Source of the DNA: Bryobacteraceae bacterium
GTDB taxonomy: Bacteria > Acidobacteriota > Terriglobia > Bryobacterales > Bryobacteraceae
Direction: 5' to 3'
DNA length: 64,000 nt
Assembly: GCA_025056865.1 (NCBI GenBank)
Contig: JANWVO010000006.1
Location: 1 to 64,000 of the forward strand
The translations under genes and the position numbers were made by a program. Of the stretch, positions 25,867 through 34,511 are shown in pieces. The notes beneath the pieces were generated by a model. The model saw nothing but the letters and a program-made list of their open reading frames with translations. It was not told the origin of the DNA and did not search any database. Numbering within the stretch: the first letter of the stretch is position 1; every line of letters starts with the position of its first letter.

Positions 25867-28014
25867 TTACTCCTCCTGTCCGAGTTCCCGTTCGAGCAGC
25901 GCGCGCACTTCCTCGTCGGAGAGGTTCTCGATCTCGGCCAGCAGCGCCTGGTATTCGTCAGGGTCGGCGGCGCCGAGCTGCCGCGCTTCGATAACGGCGG
26001 CCAGCGAACCGAGGGTGAGCGAGCCGGAGTAGACCTCATCGACGGAAAGCTCGATGCCGAACTCTTCGCGGACGCGCATCAGCAGCAGCACGGCGAGCAG
26101 CGAATGGCCGCCGAGGTCGAAGAAATTCGCCTCCGGCCCTGTGACGGGCTTCTGAAGCAGTTCGGACCAGATGCGGGCCAGCTTCTCCTCCGTCGCGGAG
26201 TGGAACAGAGCGGCGCGCGCAGGCGCGTGCCGTCCGGCCGCCTCCTGGCGCGCGGCCTGAAGCACCTGCGCCGGCGTCCGGAGGCTGGCGGCGATCTCCG
26301 CATAGCCGGTGAAGGCGCGCGCCTGCGGGGCAGCCGCAGAGGCCCTGGGCGTTTCCGGGGGCGCTGCGGCGGAGGGCGTCCAGCGCAGCGTCTGAAGCTC
26401 CGTCGCCGGGAAGCGGTAGACGTAGCCGCCGTTGTCCTCGTGTCTGACGCCGAAGGGGATGGAGTCCAGAAAAGCGCGCGCGGGCGCATTTTTCGCCGTC
26501 GGCGTGAAGGGAACGGTGACCGTGTAGATGCCTTCGTCGAGGGCCAGCTCGGCCAGCCGCGCCAGGATGCGGTGCTCGACGCCGCGGCCCAGCACCCGGC
26601 ACGATAGCAGGAACGAATCGACGTAGAGTTCATTGAGCCGCGTGAAGACGATGGCCAGCCCGGTGAGCCCGTACTCGCCAAAGCGGTCGCTGACTTCGGC
26701 CGTGAAGATCCGTACCCCGGGCGTGGCTGCCAGCGCAGCGATTTCGGCTTCCGTCCGGCGGATGGTGGTCGTGTTGAACTGGTTGGTCCGCTGCGTGAGC
26801 TGGGCGGCGCGCGGCAGGCGCTCCGGATCCAGGGGCTGGACGTCGACGCGCAGGTTCAGCGAGGCGATGAAGTCGTCCAGCGAAGCCGCCGACTGCGCGG
26901 CGCGGGAAAACTCGAGCGAGCGCGCGATCATCTCCGCGCGACGGCGGTCTTCTTCGGTGACGTTCGGGTGGTCGAACGCCCAGACATGGGCAAGGAAAGC
27001 CGGCAGTTCCTCGAGGTTGGCCGGCAGGGTGATGGAAAGCACCTCAGGCGCGGAAGAAGCCACCTCGGCGCACTCCATCGGGTTGTCGTCCAAAAAAATG
27101 AAGGAGTCCAGGCCCACGTTCAGCTCCGCCGCCAGCGAAGCCAGGTTCACCGGCTTGGGGTTCCAGTCAATGCGCCATGCGGCGAAGTGTTCCAGCCGCA
27201 GCGGGAACTCCGGGTGCGCGAGGAACGTCTCCTGCACGTCGCTGAAGTTGTTCTTGGAGGCGATGACGAGCAGCATGCCCGCCTCGCGCTGCCGGAGGAG
27301 AAACTCGTGGAGGAAGCGGCGGGGCGGGTCCAGCACGACGCCCGCCGGACCGTCTTCTCCGCAGATGCCGCGCCAGAGCGTGTTGTCCAGATCGACGGCG
27401 ATCACCTTGTAGGGCGGGGCCGACAGCGTGTGGGCGCGCCGCGCGACGACCGTCGCCAGCGCCGCGAACATCTCTTCGGTGTAGGGGATCCGCGCGATCT
27501 CGGCCGCGCGCGGGTCGTGCACCTGCGCCACCGGATACTGCGACAGGATGGCGGAAGGATGGAAGAAGTGCAGTCCAGCGACGCCGCCCAGGGCCTCCTG
27601 AAGAATTGATTCTGCTTCCCCGCACTCTTCGTCACCGGGGCTGGGGCAGAGCAGGAACAGCAGCGGCACGGAAAACCGGGGCAGGGAAGCGCGCACCGCG
27701 GCGGCCAGCTCCCTTGCATGGGAGGCGAGCACGCTGCGCCGCGGCTCTCCGCCTTCCGGCTGTGCGGCGAGATCGACGGCGCGCAGCAGAATGACGTTGA
27801 CGCCGTGGCGGTTGGACGCAAACACAGAGCCGGGATCGAGCAGCGTCTGGAGGATCTGGTTGTATGGGGCGAAAACAGCTTCGAATGGCGTATTCAGCCG
27901 GCGGCCCCAGAACAGCAGGAACGGCTCCAGAGGCTCCGCGGTGAAGGAAGCGGAGATTGCGATGCGGAAAGGCTCGGCCGGATGCAGCGTCACGTCCACC
28001 AGGTCAGAACACAA
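25867..28014 (-). CDS. FkbH-like HAD phosphatase/glyceryltransferase fused to an acyl carrier domain
   Basis: A 715-aa protein. After an N-terminal FkbH extension (~15-195) comes a HAD-IIIC domain with VDLDNTLWRGICGEDG (Asp208, Asp210) and FLDDNP (307-312), a GNAT-like domain (~395-545, TQRTNQFNTT and DRFGEYGLTG), and a carrier-protein domain (~600-680) with the phosphopantetheine Ser638 in FFDLGGHSLL. It ends NLSDEEVRALLERELGQEE. FkbH enzymes take 1,3-bisphosphoglycerate and load a glyceryl thioester on a carrier. Here enzyme and carrier are one chain, followed by two glycosyltransferases and a thioesterase. The first codon is uncertain: TTG at 28014, or GTG five or seven codons later; no ribosome site favours one. 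Confidence 0.88.
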   Translation of the reverse strand: MCSDLVDVTLHPAEPFRIAISASFTAEPLEPFLLFWGRRLNTPFEAVFAPYNQILQTLLDPGSVFASNRHGVNVILLRAVDLAAQPEGGEPRRSVLASHARELAAAVRASLPRFSVPLLFLLCPSPGDEECGEAESILQEALGGVAGLHFFHPSAILSQYPVAQVHDPRAAEIARIPYTEEMFAALATVVARRAHTLSAPPYKVIAVDLDNTLWRGICGEDGPAGVVLDPPRRFLHEFLLRQREAGMLLVIASKNNFSDVQETFLAHPEFPLRLEHFAAWRIDWNPKPVNLASLAAELNVGLDSFIFLDDNPMECAEVASSAPEVLSITLPANLEELPAFLAHVWAFDHPNVTEEDRRRAEMIARSLEFSRAAQSAASLDDFIASLNLRVDVQPLDPERLPRAAQLTQRTNQFNTTTIRRTEAEIAALAATPGVRIFTAEVSDRFGEYGLTGLAIVFTRLNELYVDSFLLSCRVLGRGVEHRILARLAELALDEGIYTVTVPFTPTAKNAPARAFLDSIPFGVRHEDNGGYVYRFPATELQTLRWTPSAAAPPETPRASAAAPQARAFTGYAEIAASLRTPAQVLQAARQEAAGRHAPARAALFHSATEEKLARIWSELLQKPVTGPEANFFDLGGHSLLAVLLLMRVREEFGIELSVDEVYSGSLTLGSLAAVIEARQLGAADPDEYQALLAEIENLSDEEVRALLERELGQEE

Positions 28015-28068
28015 ACAGGGAGAAATGTTGCTCAGGCGATCCGCCCCGGGGTGTCGGGTGGCTCACCT

Positions 28069-29553
28069 TCATTGTAGCTGCGGGCCTCCTTCGAGCGGGC
28101 GGTACCAGATGTTGCGGAACCGCATCGTCGTGTCCGGCGCGCCGGGGAAGCCGGAGTGGTCCTGAAGCAGCAGCGGGCCCGGCTCGCACATCGCACGGCG
28201 GAACCGGAGCAGCGCATTGTCCTGCACGAGCACGCCGTTCAGGAAGACGGTGAGCGTGGCGGGACGGACCTCCTGCCCGCGTTCGTTGCAGACGGGCGCA
28301 TGGTAGACGATGTCGTAGGACGACCACTCTCCGGGCCGGCGCGCGGCCAGCACCAGCGGAGGGTGCTGATCGTAGATGGCGCCGACTGTTCCGGTGGGGT
28401 AGGTCGGATTGTTGTAGCCGTCCAGGATCTGAATTTCAGTAATCCCCTGGATATATACGCCCGAATTGCCCTTCAATTGTCCTTTCTGATCCGGCATTTC
28501 CGGAACCAGAAATTCCAGATGAATCTGCGCGGAGCGGAATCTGGCCTTTGAGACCGCATCGCCCGCGCCGGTGCGGCAGACCATCTCGCGCTTTTCGATG
28601 CGGCAGCCGGTGGGCGTTCCGTCCGGGCGCATCCACCCCTCCAGCGTGCTGCCGTCGAAAAGGACCACTGCATCCGAGGGCGGATCCGAGGGAAGGGCCC
28701 CCGGCGTCACCGCGCGCGGCTGCTGCTGCGCGGGCCTGGCGCCTTCGGCCAGTTCTGGCGGTATGGGAAGGGTGACCTGGCCCGTGGCGGCCCATTCCGC
28801 CCCGCGGGTGAACGTGGTGACGAACACGGGAGTCTTGACGGCCGGGCCATCATGGCCGAGAGCGGTGACAAACACCCGCCCCTGGCCGAAAGGCACGGTC
28901 CAGAGGATGGGATGGTCCAGCCCTTCGCCGGGAATCGGCTGCCGCGCCTTGCCCTGATAAAGCTTGTGATCGTCCCAGGCGGTGGCGAGCACGTGGTAAG
29001 AGCCGGAGGGCTGCCACTTGAGGTTCGCGTAAAGCTCGTCGTCCGGCTGGGTGAGTTTCAGCTTCAGTCCGCGTGTGACGGGATGCTCGCGGTCGCGGAT
29101 GTCGAGCGCGAAAGTATGCGCCGGCGAATGATGCCCCTGGTTGGGCCGCCAGTTGCCGCCGCAGAGCTGTTCGTATTCGGGCCAGTCGAGGAAGGAGGCG
29201 ATGGAGAAATGGTAGACGACCAGCCCTTTGCCGGAGCGTACGAAATCCAGCAGGGCGGCCCGCGTCCGTTCCGGCCATGCAAAGGCCGGGTCCCGCGCAT
29301 CGTAATAGTTCAGCACTACGAGATCGTAGCCGGAGAGCGTCTCCGGACCCGCTCCGCGGAAGTCTTCCGTGACGCGGACCTCGAAGCGGCCAGTATCTTC
29401 GAGCGCCTTGCGCAGCAGGGGCGACACGATCCGCCAGTCATGGCCGCCGATGGCCCCGCCGGTCACGAGCAGCGTCCTGATCTTCTGCGGCGGCGCGGCA
29501 GGGGGCTGGGCCAGGAGCGGAAGGGCGAGGGCAGACAGCAGGACGGCGCGCAT
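28069..29553 (-). CDS. Secreted ThuA-like and DUF1080 (3-keto-glycoside hydrolase-like) fusion protein
   Basis: A 494-aa protein with a signal peptide ([16 protein letters not shown]). Residues ~25-265 form a ThuA/class I glutamine-amidotransferase-like fold ([58 protein letters not shown]). Residues ~295-490 form a DUF1080 concanavalin-like domain ([46 protein letters not shown]). Some DUF1080 proteins cleave 3-keto-disaccharides; ThuA is linked to trehalose utilisation. The fusion is frequent in Bryobacterales, Planctomycetes and Verrucomicrobia. GGAGG precedes the ATG. Confidence 0.85.
   Translation of the reverse strand: MRAVLLSALALPLLAQPPAAPPQKIRTLLVTGGAIGGHDWRIVSPLLRKALEDTGRFEVRVTEDFRGAGPETLSGYDLVVLNYYDARDPAFAWPERTRAALLDFVRSGKGLVVYHFSIASFLDWPEYEQLCGGNWRPNQGHHSPAHTFALDIRDREHPVTRGLKLKLTQPDDELYANLKWQPSGSYHVLATAWDDHKLYQGKARQPIPGEGLDHPILWTVPFGQGRVFVTALGHDGPAVKTPVFVTTFTRGAEWAATGQVTLPIPPELAEGARPAQQQPRAVTPGALPSDPPSDAVVLFDGSTLEGWMRPDGTPTGCRIEKREMVCRTGAGDAVSKARFRSAQIHLEFLVPEMPDQKGQLKGNSGVYIQGITEIQILDGYNNPTYPTGTVGAIYDQHPPLVLAARRPGEWSSYDIVYHAPVCNERGQEVRPATLTVFLNGVLVQDNALLRFRRAMCEPGPLLLQDHSGFPGAPDTTMRFRNIWYRPLEGGPQLQ
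28071..28079 (-). promoter_or_regulatory. -10-like box (TACAAT) upstream of the FkbH operon
   Basis: GCTACAAT reads on the minus strand (TACAAT at 28076-28071), ~57 nt before the first codon, inside the last codons of the ThuA/DUF1080 gene. No -35 is obvious. Read-through from that gene, which is on the same strand 54 nt away, is equally possible. Confidence 0.35.
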
Positions 29554-29651
29554 ATTGGAACCGGAACCTCCGCAATCATTCTACGGGCGGACGCGGGGCG
29601 CGTGTTGATAGAATCGCGGGTTCAACTCCTCTGCTGGGGAGCCGGACGAAG

Positions 29652-31016
29652 ATGAGCGACGAGATCAAATACGTTCTGGACGAAAGCCGCCTGCCGAAGT
29701 TCTGGTACAACATCGCCGCGGATCTGCCCGCGCCGCCGCCGCCGGTGCTGCATCCGGCGACGAAGCAGCCGGTGACGCCCGCGGATCTGGAAGTGATCTT
29801 CCCGATGAGCCTCATTGAACAGGAGGTCTCCACGGAGCGGGAGATCGAGATTCCGCGCCCGGTGCGGGACATCTACCGCCAGTGGCGTCCGACGCCGCTG
29901 TACCGCGCCCGCCGGCTGGAGAAGGCGCTCGATACGCCGGCGAAGATCTATTACAAGTACGAAGGCGTGAGTCCCGCCGGCTCGCACAAGCCGAACACCG
30001 CCGTGGCGCAGGCCTTCTATAACAAGGAAGCGGGCGTACGCCGAATTGTCACCGAGACGGGCGCGGGGCAGTGGGGCTCTTCGCTTGCTCTGGCGGGGGC
30101 GTTTTTCGGCCTTCAGATCGAGATCTTCATGGTGCGTGTCAGCTTTGAGCAGAAGCCCTACCGGCGCGCGCTGATGGAGAGTTACGGGGCGCGCTGCGTG
30201 GCGTCGCCGAGCAGCGAGACGCAGAGCGGGCGCGCGATCCTGGCGCAGCGGCCGGATCACCCAGGCAGCCTCGGCATCGCCATCTCGGAAGCCGTGGAAG
30301 TAGCGGCGCAGAGTCCGGACACCAAGTACGCGCTCGGCAGCGTGCTGAATCATGTGCTGCTGCACCAGACCGTGATCGGCCAGGAGACGATGGAGCAGCT
30401 TGCCATGGCGGGCGATGAGCCGGACGTCGTGGTAGGCTGCACCGGAGGCGGCTCGAACTTCGCCGGCATTGCGTTCCCCTTCATCGGGCGCATGCTGCGC
30501 GGCGGCAGGAAGACGCGCATCGTGGCGGTGGAGCCGGCTGCCTGTCCGTCGCTGACGCGCGGCAGGTACGCCTATGATTACGGCGACACTGCCCACCTCA
30601 CGCCGCTCGTCAAGATGCACACGCTCGGGAGCACGTTCACGCCGCCGGGCTTCCACGCGGGCGGGCTGCGCTATCACGGCATGGCGCCGCTGGTGAGCCA
30701 CTGCAAGGAGCTGGGGCTGATCGAAGCGAAGGCCTACCCGCAACTGTCCTGCTTTGAAGCGGGGGTGCTTTTCGCGCGCACCGAAGGCATCCTGCCGGCG
30801 CCGGAGGCCAACCATGCCATCCGCGGCGCCATCGACGAAGCGTTGCGTTGCAGGCAGGAAGGCCGCAGCGAAACCATCCTGTTCAACCTCTGCGGGCACG
30901 GCCATTTCGACATGCAGGCCTACATGGACTACTTCGCCGGCAGGCTGGTCGACCAGCAGTATGACGAAAGCGAGCTGGCGATGGCGCTGGCCGGGCTGCC
31001 GAGCGTGAACGGCTGA
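29652..31016 (+). CDS. TrpB2-type PLP-dependent tryptophan synthase beta-like protein
   Basis: A 454-aa PLP enzyme of the long TrpB2 branch. The N-terminal extension ([10 protein letters not shown]) and RWRP-like element ([14 protein letters not shown]) are TrpB2-specific; the PLP lysine is Lys113 in AGSHKPNTA; the phosphate loop is CTGGGSNF. TrpB2 makes tryptophan from indole and serine or salvages indole, often without a TrpA partner, and no trpA lies nearby. The length and the SFxQKPYRR segment support TrpB2 over threonine synthase. GGGGAG precedes the ATG by about 10 nt. The gene is divergent from the ThuA gene and upstream of the radical SAM gene. Confidence 0.9.
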   Translation: MSDEIKYVLDESRLPKFWYNIAADLPAPPPPVLHPATKQPVTPADLEVIFPMSLIEQEVSTEREIEIPRPVRDIYRQWRPTPLYRARRLEKALDTPAKIYYKYEGVSPAGSHKPNTAVAQAFYNKEAGVRRIVTETGAGQWGSSLALAGAFFGLQIEIFMVRVSFEQKPYRRALMESYGARCVASPSSETQSGRAILAQRPDHPGSLGIAISEAVEVAAQSPDTKYALGSVLNHVLLHQTVIGQETMEQLAMAGDEPDVVVGCTGGGSNFAGIAFPFIGRMLRGGRKTRIVAVEPAACPSLTRGRYAYDYGDTAHLTPLVKMHTLGSTFTPPGFHAGGLRYHGMAPLVSHCKELGLIEAKAYPQLSCFEAGVLFARTEGILPAPEANHAIRGAIDEALRCRQEGRSETILFNLCGHGHFDMQAYMDYFAGRLVDQQYDESELAMALAGLPSVNG

Positions 31017-31022
31017 CCGGAG

Positions 31023-31056
31023 GCCTCCGCGCCGCCGCTTTTCTGCGGGCGGAGGC
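31023..31056 (+). other. Hairpin after the TrpB2 gene
   Basis: GCCTCCGC (31023-31030) pairs with GCGGAGGC (31049-31056), with partial pairing inside the loop. There is no T-tract, so it may slow or stabilise the transcript rather than end it. A TACAAT box at 31069-31074 follows and could start the next gene's transcript. Confidence 0.35.
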
Positions 31057-31127
31057 ACGCATCGGGTGTACAATTAGGACATCCGGGGCTCGTAGTCCGA
31101 GTTTCCCAAGCAGAAAGTGAGCGACCG

Positions 31128-32771
31128 ATGATCGTGCATCCGAAGGGGCCGAAGGCCCGGGTGTTGTTGACGAGCGTCTTTGGCCCCTACGCGAAGGACG
31201 ACGAGTACGGGAGCCGCTCCATCAATCCGATGGAGCTGTATCACAACCAGGTGACGCGGGCGCAGGGCCCGTATTCGCTCCGGATCTTCCACCGGTCCTG
31301 GGGCATCATGTTCATCCAGGCCAACATCGAGAATCCGTCCACGGTGCTCGATTTTCCCACGAAGGAACAGTTCGAGCAGGAGCTGCGCGACCATGACTAC
31401 GACGTGGTCGGCATCAGCTCGATCATCGTCAACGTGGGCAAGGTGCGCGAGATGTGCAGGATCGTGCGCCGCCTCTCGCCGAAGTCGGTGATCGTCGTCG
31501 GCGGCCATGTCGCGGCGATTCCCGGCCTCGAGCATATGATCGACGCCGACTACATCGTCAAAGGCGAGGGCGTCCGCTGGATGCGCGAATTCCTCGGGCA
31601 GGACCCGCGCCAGAAAGTGGAGCATCCGCTGATCGCCTCCGGCTTCGGCCACCGCGTCATGGGGCTGAAGCTGCCCGGGCGGCTCGGCTCCACCGCTGCC
31701 ACCATCATTCCCAGCGTCGGCTGCCCGATGGGCTGCGACTTCTGCACGACGTCGGCGTTCTTTGGCGGCAAAGGAAAGTTCGTCAACTTCTTCGAAACGG
31801 GGCGCGAGATCTACGAGGCGATGGAAAAGGCCGAGCGCGCGTTCCGCTACAAGTCGTTCTTCGTCATGGACGAGAACTTCCTGCTCCACCGCCGCCGCGC
31901 CATGGAGCTGCTGGACTGCATGAAGCAGGGGGGCAAGAGCTGGGACCTCTACGTCTTTTCCTCGGCCAACGCCATCCGCAAGTACAGCATGGAGGAGCTG
32001 GTCGAGCTGGGCATCTCCTGGATCTGGATGGGGCTGGAATCGCCCCAGAGCGGCTACGCCAAGCTGGCGGGCTCGGACACGCTCAGCCTGGTGCGGGAAC
32101 TGCGCAGCAACGGAATCCGCGTCCTTGGCTCCACCATCGTCGGCATGCATCACCACACGCCGGAAAACATCGGCGAGGAGATCGACTATGCCTGCCGGCA
32201 TGAGACGGACTTCCACCAGTTCATGCTCTACACGCCGCTGCCGGGCACGCCGCTGCACGAGCGGATGGAGAAGGAAGGGACGCTGATCGACGTCGACCTC
32301 GCCGATGTGCACGGGCAGTACAAGTTCAACTGGCGCCACCCGCACATCAGCCGCGACGACTCGAAGAAGTTCCTCGACTGGGCCTTCTGGCGGGACTTCG
32401 AGCTGAACGGCCCCTCTCTGTACCGCATCTGCCGCACGACCCTGGAAGGCGTGAAGAAGTACCGCTTCTACCCCGACTGGCGCGTGCGCGAGCGGTTCGA
32501 GCGCGAGGCGCAGGCGCTGCGGACCTCCTACGCCGCCGTGCTGTGGGCGATGGAGCGGCACATGCGGAAGAAGAACGCGGAAATCGCCGCGCGCGTCCAC
32601 GAGCTGCGGCAGGAGATCCGCCGCGAGTGCGGCGCTCTGGCCGCCGCAGCGGGCGCGGCGCTCGGCCCGTTCCTGCTGTGGCTCACCCGGCGCGAGGAGA
32701 AGAAGCTCGAAAAGGGCGTCACCTACGAGCCGGAGACGTTCATCGAGCGCAGGAACTGGGCCGAGGCCTAG
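31128..32771 (+). CDS. B12-binding-type radical SAM protein
   Basis: A 547-aa protein. An N-terminal Rossmann-like segment (DYDVVGISSIIVNVGKV, VIVVGGHVAAIPG, ~90-132) matches the cobalamin-binding fold of class B radical SAM enzymes, though no clear DxHxxG loop is present. The radical SAM cluster uses Cys199, Cys203 and Cys206 (CPMGCDFC); GLESPQSGYAKLAG and YTPLPGTPLHERM are core motifs. The C-terminal ~80 residues are helical and charged with one hydrophobic stretch (ALAAAAGAALGPFLLWL) that may touch the membrane. Class B enzymes often methylate or remodel lipids and natural products; this substrate is unknown. Confidence 0.82.
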   Translation: MIVHPKGPKARVLLTSVFGPYAKDDEYGSRSINPMELYHNQVTRAQGPYSLRIFHRSWGIMFIQANIENPSTVLDFPTKEQFEQELRDHDYDVVGISSIIVNVGKVREMCRIVRRLSPKSVIVVGGHVAAIPGLEHMIDADYIVKGEGVRWMREFLGQDPRQKVEHPLIASGFGHRVMGLKLPGRLGSTAATIIPSVGCPMGCDFCTTSAFFGGKGKFVNFFETGREIYEAMEKAERAFRYKSFFVMDENFLLHRRRAMELLDCMKQGGKSWDLYVFSSANAIRKYSMEELVELGISWIWMGLESPQSGYAKLAGSDTLSLVRELRSNGIRVLGSTIVGMHHHTPENIGEEIDYACRHETDFHQFMLYTPLPGTPLHERMEKEGTLIDVDLADVHGQYKFNWRHPHISRDDSKKFLDWAFWRDFELNGPSLYRICRTTLEGVKKYRFYPDWRVRERFEREAQALRTSYAAVLWAMERHMRKKNAEIAARVHELRQEIRRECGALAAAAGAALGPFLLWLTRREEKKLEKGVTYEPETFIERRNWAEA

Positions 32772-32777
32772 GCGGGC

Positions 32778-33983
32778 TCAGAGCGCCGCCAGCCGGCGGC
32801 GGAACAGCAGCAGCCAGGCAGCCAGGCAGGCAAGGATCACGCCGTACGTGCCCACCACCGCAGAGATGCCGAACGCGGGCGCCAGCGCGCCGGTGACGAG
32901 GCTCCCGATGGGCATGCCGCCGCGGAAGGCGATGTTGTAAATGCTCATCACGCGGCCGCGCATTTCGTCCTCGACCATGAGCTGCACCAGCGAGCTGAGC
33001 AGCGCGAAGCAGCCGATCAGCGCCATGCCTCCGAAGTAGACGAAAACCAGGCTGGCGCGGAAGTCGCGCGAGAGGGCGAACAGGGTCTCGAACACGCCCA
33101 GCGCGATCAGTCCGATCAGCGCGTCGCGGCCAAGGTTCGGGCGGCGGCCGCGCGCGGCCACCAGCAGCGCGCCGGTGATGGCTCCGGCGGCTTCGGTCGC
33201 CAGCAGGACCGTGTAGGTGGTCTCGTTGCCCGAGAAGATGTCGCGCGCGAACACGGGCAGGAAGACGAGGATCGGGATGCCAAGGAACGTGCACACAAAC
33301 GCCACCACGATCAGCGGCAGCATCCCTTCGCGGCTGCGGATGAAGGCGAGGCCCTGCTTCATCGAATCCATCACGGACTCCCGCGCCGGCGCAGGCACGT
33401 ACCGGACATGGATGAGCAGCAGCGAGACGATCACCGCCACGTAGGAAAGCCCGTTCAGCCCGAAGCACCATGCCGCCCCAAGATGCGTGAGCGCGAGGCC
33501 GCCAATGACCGGCCCGATGACGCGCGCCAGGTTGAACTGGATCGAGTTCATCGCAATCGCATTCGGAAGATGCTCGCGCGGCACCAGCGATGGCAGCAGG
33601 GACTGGTAGGCAGGCGCGCCGAAGGCCTGCGCCGTGCCGACGATGAAAGAAAGCGTCAGGATGTGCCAGACCCGCGCGTAGCCCAGGGCGAACAGGGCTG
33701 CCAGCGTGAAGGCGCAGCTCATCTGGACGAACTGGGAGGCGATCAGCACGCGCCGCCGGTCGATCCGGTCCGCTGCCACGCCGGCCACCAGGGCGAGAAG
33801 GAAGATGGGAATCTCGCCGAGGAAATTGTCCAGTCCAAGATAGAACGCCGAGCCGGACAGTTGCAGCACCAGCCAGCTCTGGGCGAGTTTCTGCATCCAC
33901 GTGCCGATGCTCGACACAAAGGCTCCCGACCACATCAGCCGGAAGTCGCGGGAGCGGAATGCAGAAAAGATGCGGCGGATCAA
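32778..33983 (-). CDS. MFS transporter (EntS/MFS_3-like exporter)
   Basis: A 401-aa major facilitator protein with about 12 membrane helices. The opening FRSRDFRLMWSGAFVSSIGTWM, the loop DRIDRRRVLI and the mid-protein RVIGPVIGGLAL are typical of the MFS_3 exporters that include EntS. The substrate is unknown. The likely start is TTG at 33983, with AAGG about 10 nt upstream; no ATG in the right frame lies between it and the first helix. It begins 19 nt after the VOC gene on the same strand, suggesting a resistance or detoxification pair. Confidence 0.87.
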   Translation of the reverse strand: MIRRIFSAFRSRDFRLMWSGAFVSSIGTWMQKLAQSWLVLQLSGSAFYLGLDNFLGEIPIFLLALVAGVAADRIDRRRVLIASQFVQMSCAFTLAALFALGYARVWHILTLSFIVGTAQAFGAPAYQSLLPSLVPREHLPNAIAMNSIQFNLARVIGPVIGGLALTHLGAAWCFGLNGLSYVAVIVSLLLIHVRYVPAPARESVMDSMKQGLAFIRSREGMLPLIVVAFVCTFLGIPILVFLPVFARDIFSGNETTYTVLLATEAAGAITGALLVAARGRRPNLGRDALIGLIALGVFETLFALSRDFRASLVFVYFGGMALIGCFALLSSLVQLMVEDEMRGRVMSIYNIAFRGGMPIGSLVTGALAPAFGISAVVGTYGVILACLAAWLLLFRRRLAAL

Positions 33984-34002
33984 GGCGTGATTCAGACCTT
34001 CA

Positions 34003-34380
34003 TCAGGGCAGCGGCGCCGGACGAGCGATCAGATGAAGCAGATTGCCGTCCGGGTCGGTGAAGAAGAGCAGCCGGTTGCCGGAAAGATCCAGCGGCTCGG
34101 AGACGATCCGCACGCCCTTCCGCTTCAGGTCTTCGGCGGCAGCGTCAAAATCGGAAACCATCACCGCCAGATGGCGCAGCCCCGGCGTCTTCATTTCCGC
34201 GGGAAGCGGGTCGCCCTGGCTCGGGATGATCTCCAGCATCGCTCCGTTGGGCGCCTTGACGAAGTAGTTGCCGCCGTAGGTGTAGTTGATGACGAAGCCG
34301 AGCGTTTCCACATACCATTGGGCCAGCCGCTCAGGGTGCGGCGAAGCGATGGCAGTGTGCTCGAGTCCGGTGTAGAGCAT
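34003..34380 (-). CDS. VOC (glyoxalase/dioxygenase fold) family protein
   Basis: A 125-aa protein with the paired beta-alpha-beta-beta-beta units of the vicinal oxygen chelate fold: LEHTAIASPHPERLAQWYVETLG at the start and RHLAVMVSDFDAAAEDLKRKG in the middle, ending FFTDPDGNLLHLIARP. His8 and Glu residues at strand ends could bind a metal. Members act as isomerases, dioxygenases or resistance proteins; which applies is not clear. I use the ATG before LYTGLEH. A TACACT box lies 9 nt before it and no ribosome site is seen. Longer upstream frames are antisense to the sulfatase leader region. Confidence 0.83.
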   Translation of the reverse strand: MLYTGLEHTAIASPHPERLAQWYVETLGFVINYTYGGNYFVKAPNGAMLEIIPSQGDPLPAEMKTPGLRHLAVMVSDFDAAAEDLKRKGVRIVSEPLDLSGNRLLFFTDPDGNLLHLIARPAPLP

Positions 34381-34389
34381 ACATTCCGG

Positions 34390-34398
34390 AGTGTAGCA
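34390..34398 (-). promoter_or_regulatory. Extended -10 box before the VOC gene
   Basis: TGCTACACT reads on the minus strand with TACACT at 34395-34390, 9 nt before the ATG. The surrounding 13-mer TGCTACACTCCGG is identical to the one before the sulfatase maturase gene. Confidence 0.45.
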
Positions 34399-34511
34399 GG
34401 GGGCGCAGAGAGGCGTGCATTGCCGGAAAAATGCCATTTGCAGGCCTGAAACGGCGGATCTGCGGCTGCCCTCCGGGGCGCCTGTGATATCGTGCCCGGA
34501 GGAGAAAGGCA

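Noticed and set aside
22640-28014. Standard NRPS/PKS gene cluster
   Set aside because: No condensation, adenylation or ketosynthase domain is present in the window; only FkbH, one carrier domain, two GT4 domains and a thioesterase.
31128-32771. Tetraether or membrane-spanning lipid synthase (Tes-like)
   Set aside because: Only one iron-sulfur cysteine triad is visible; the extra cysteine clusters expected of that family are missing.
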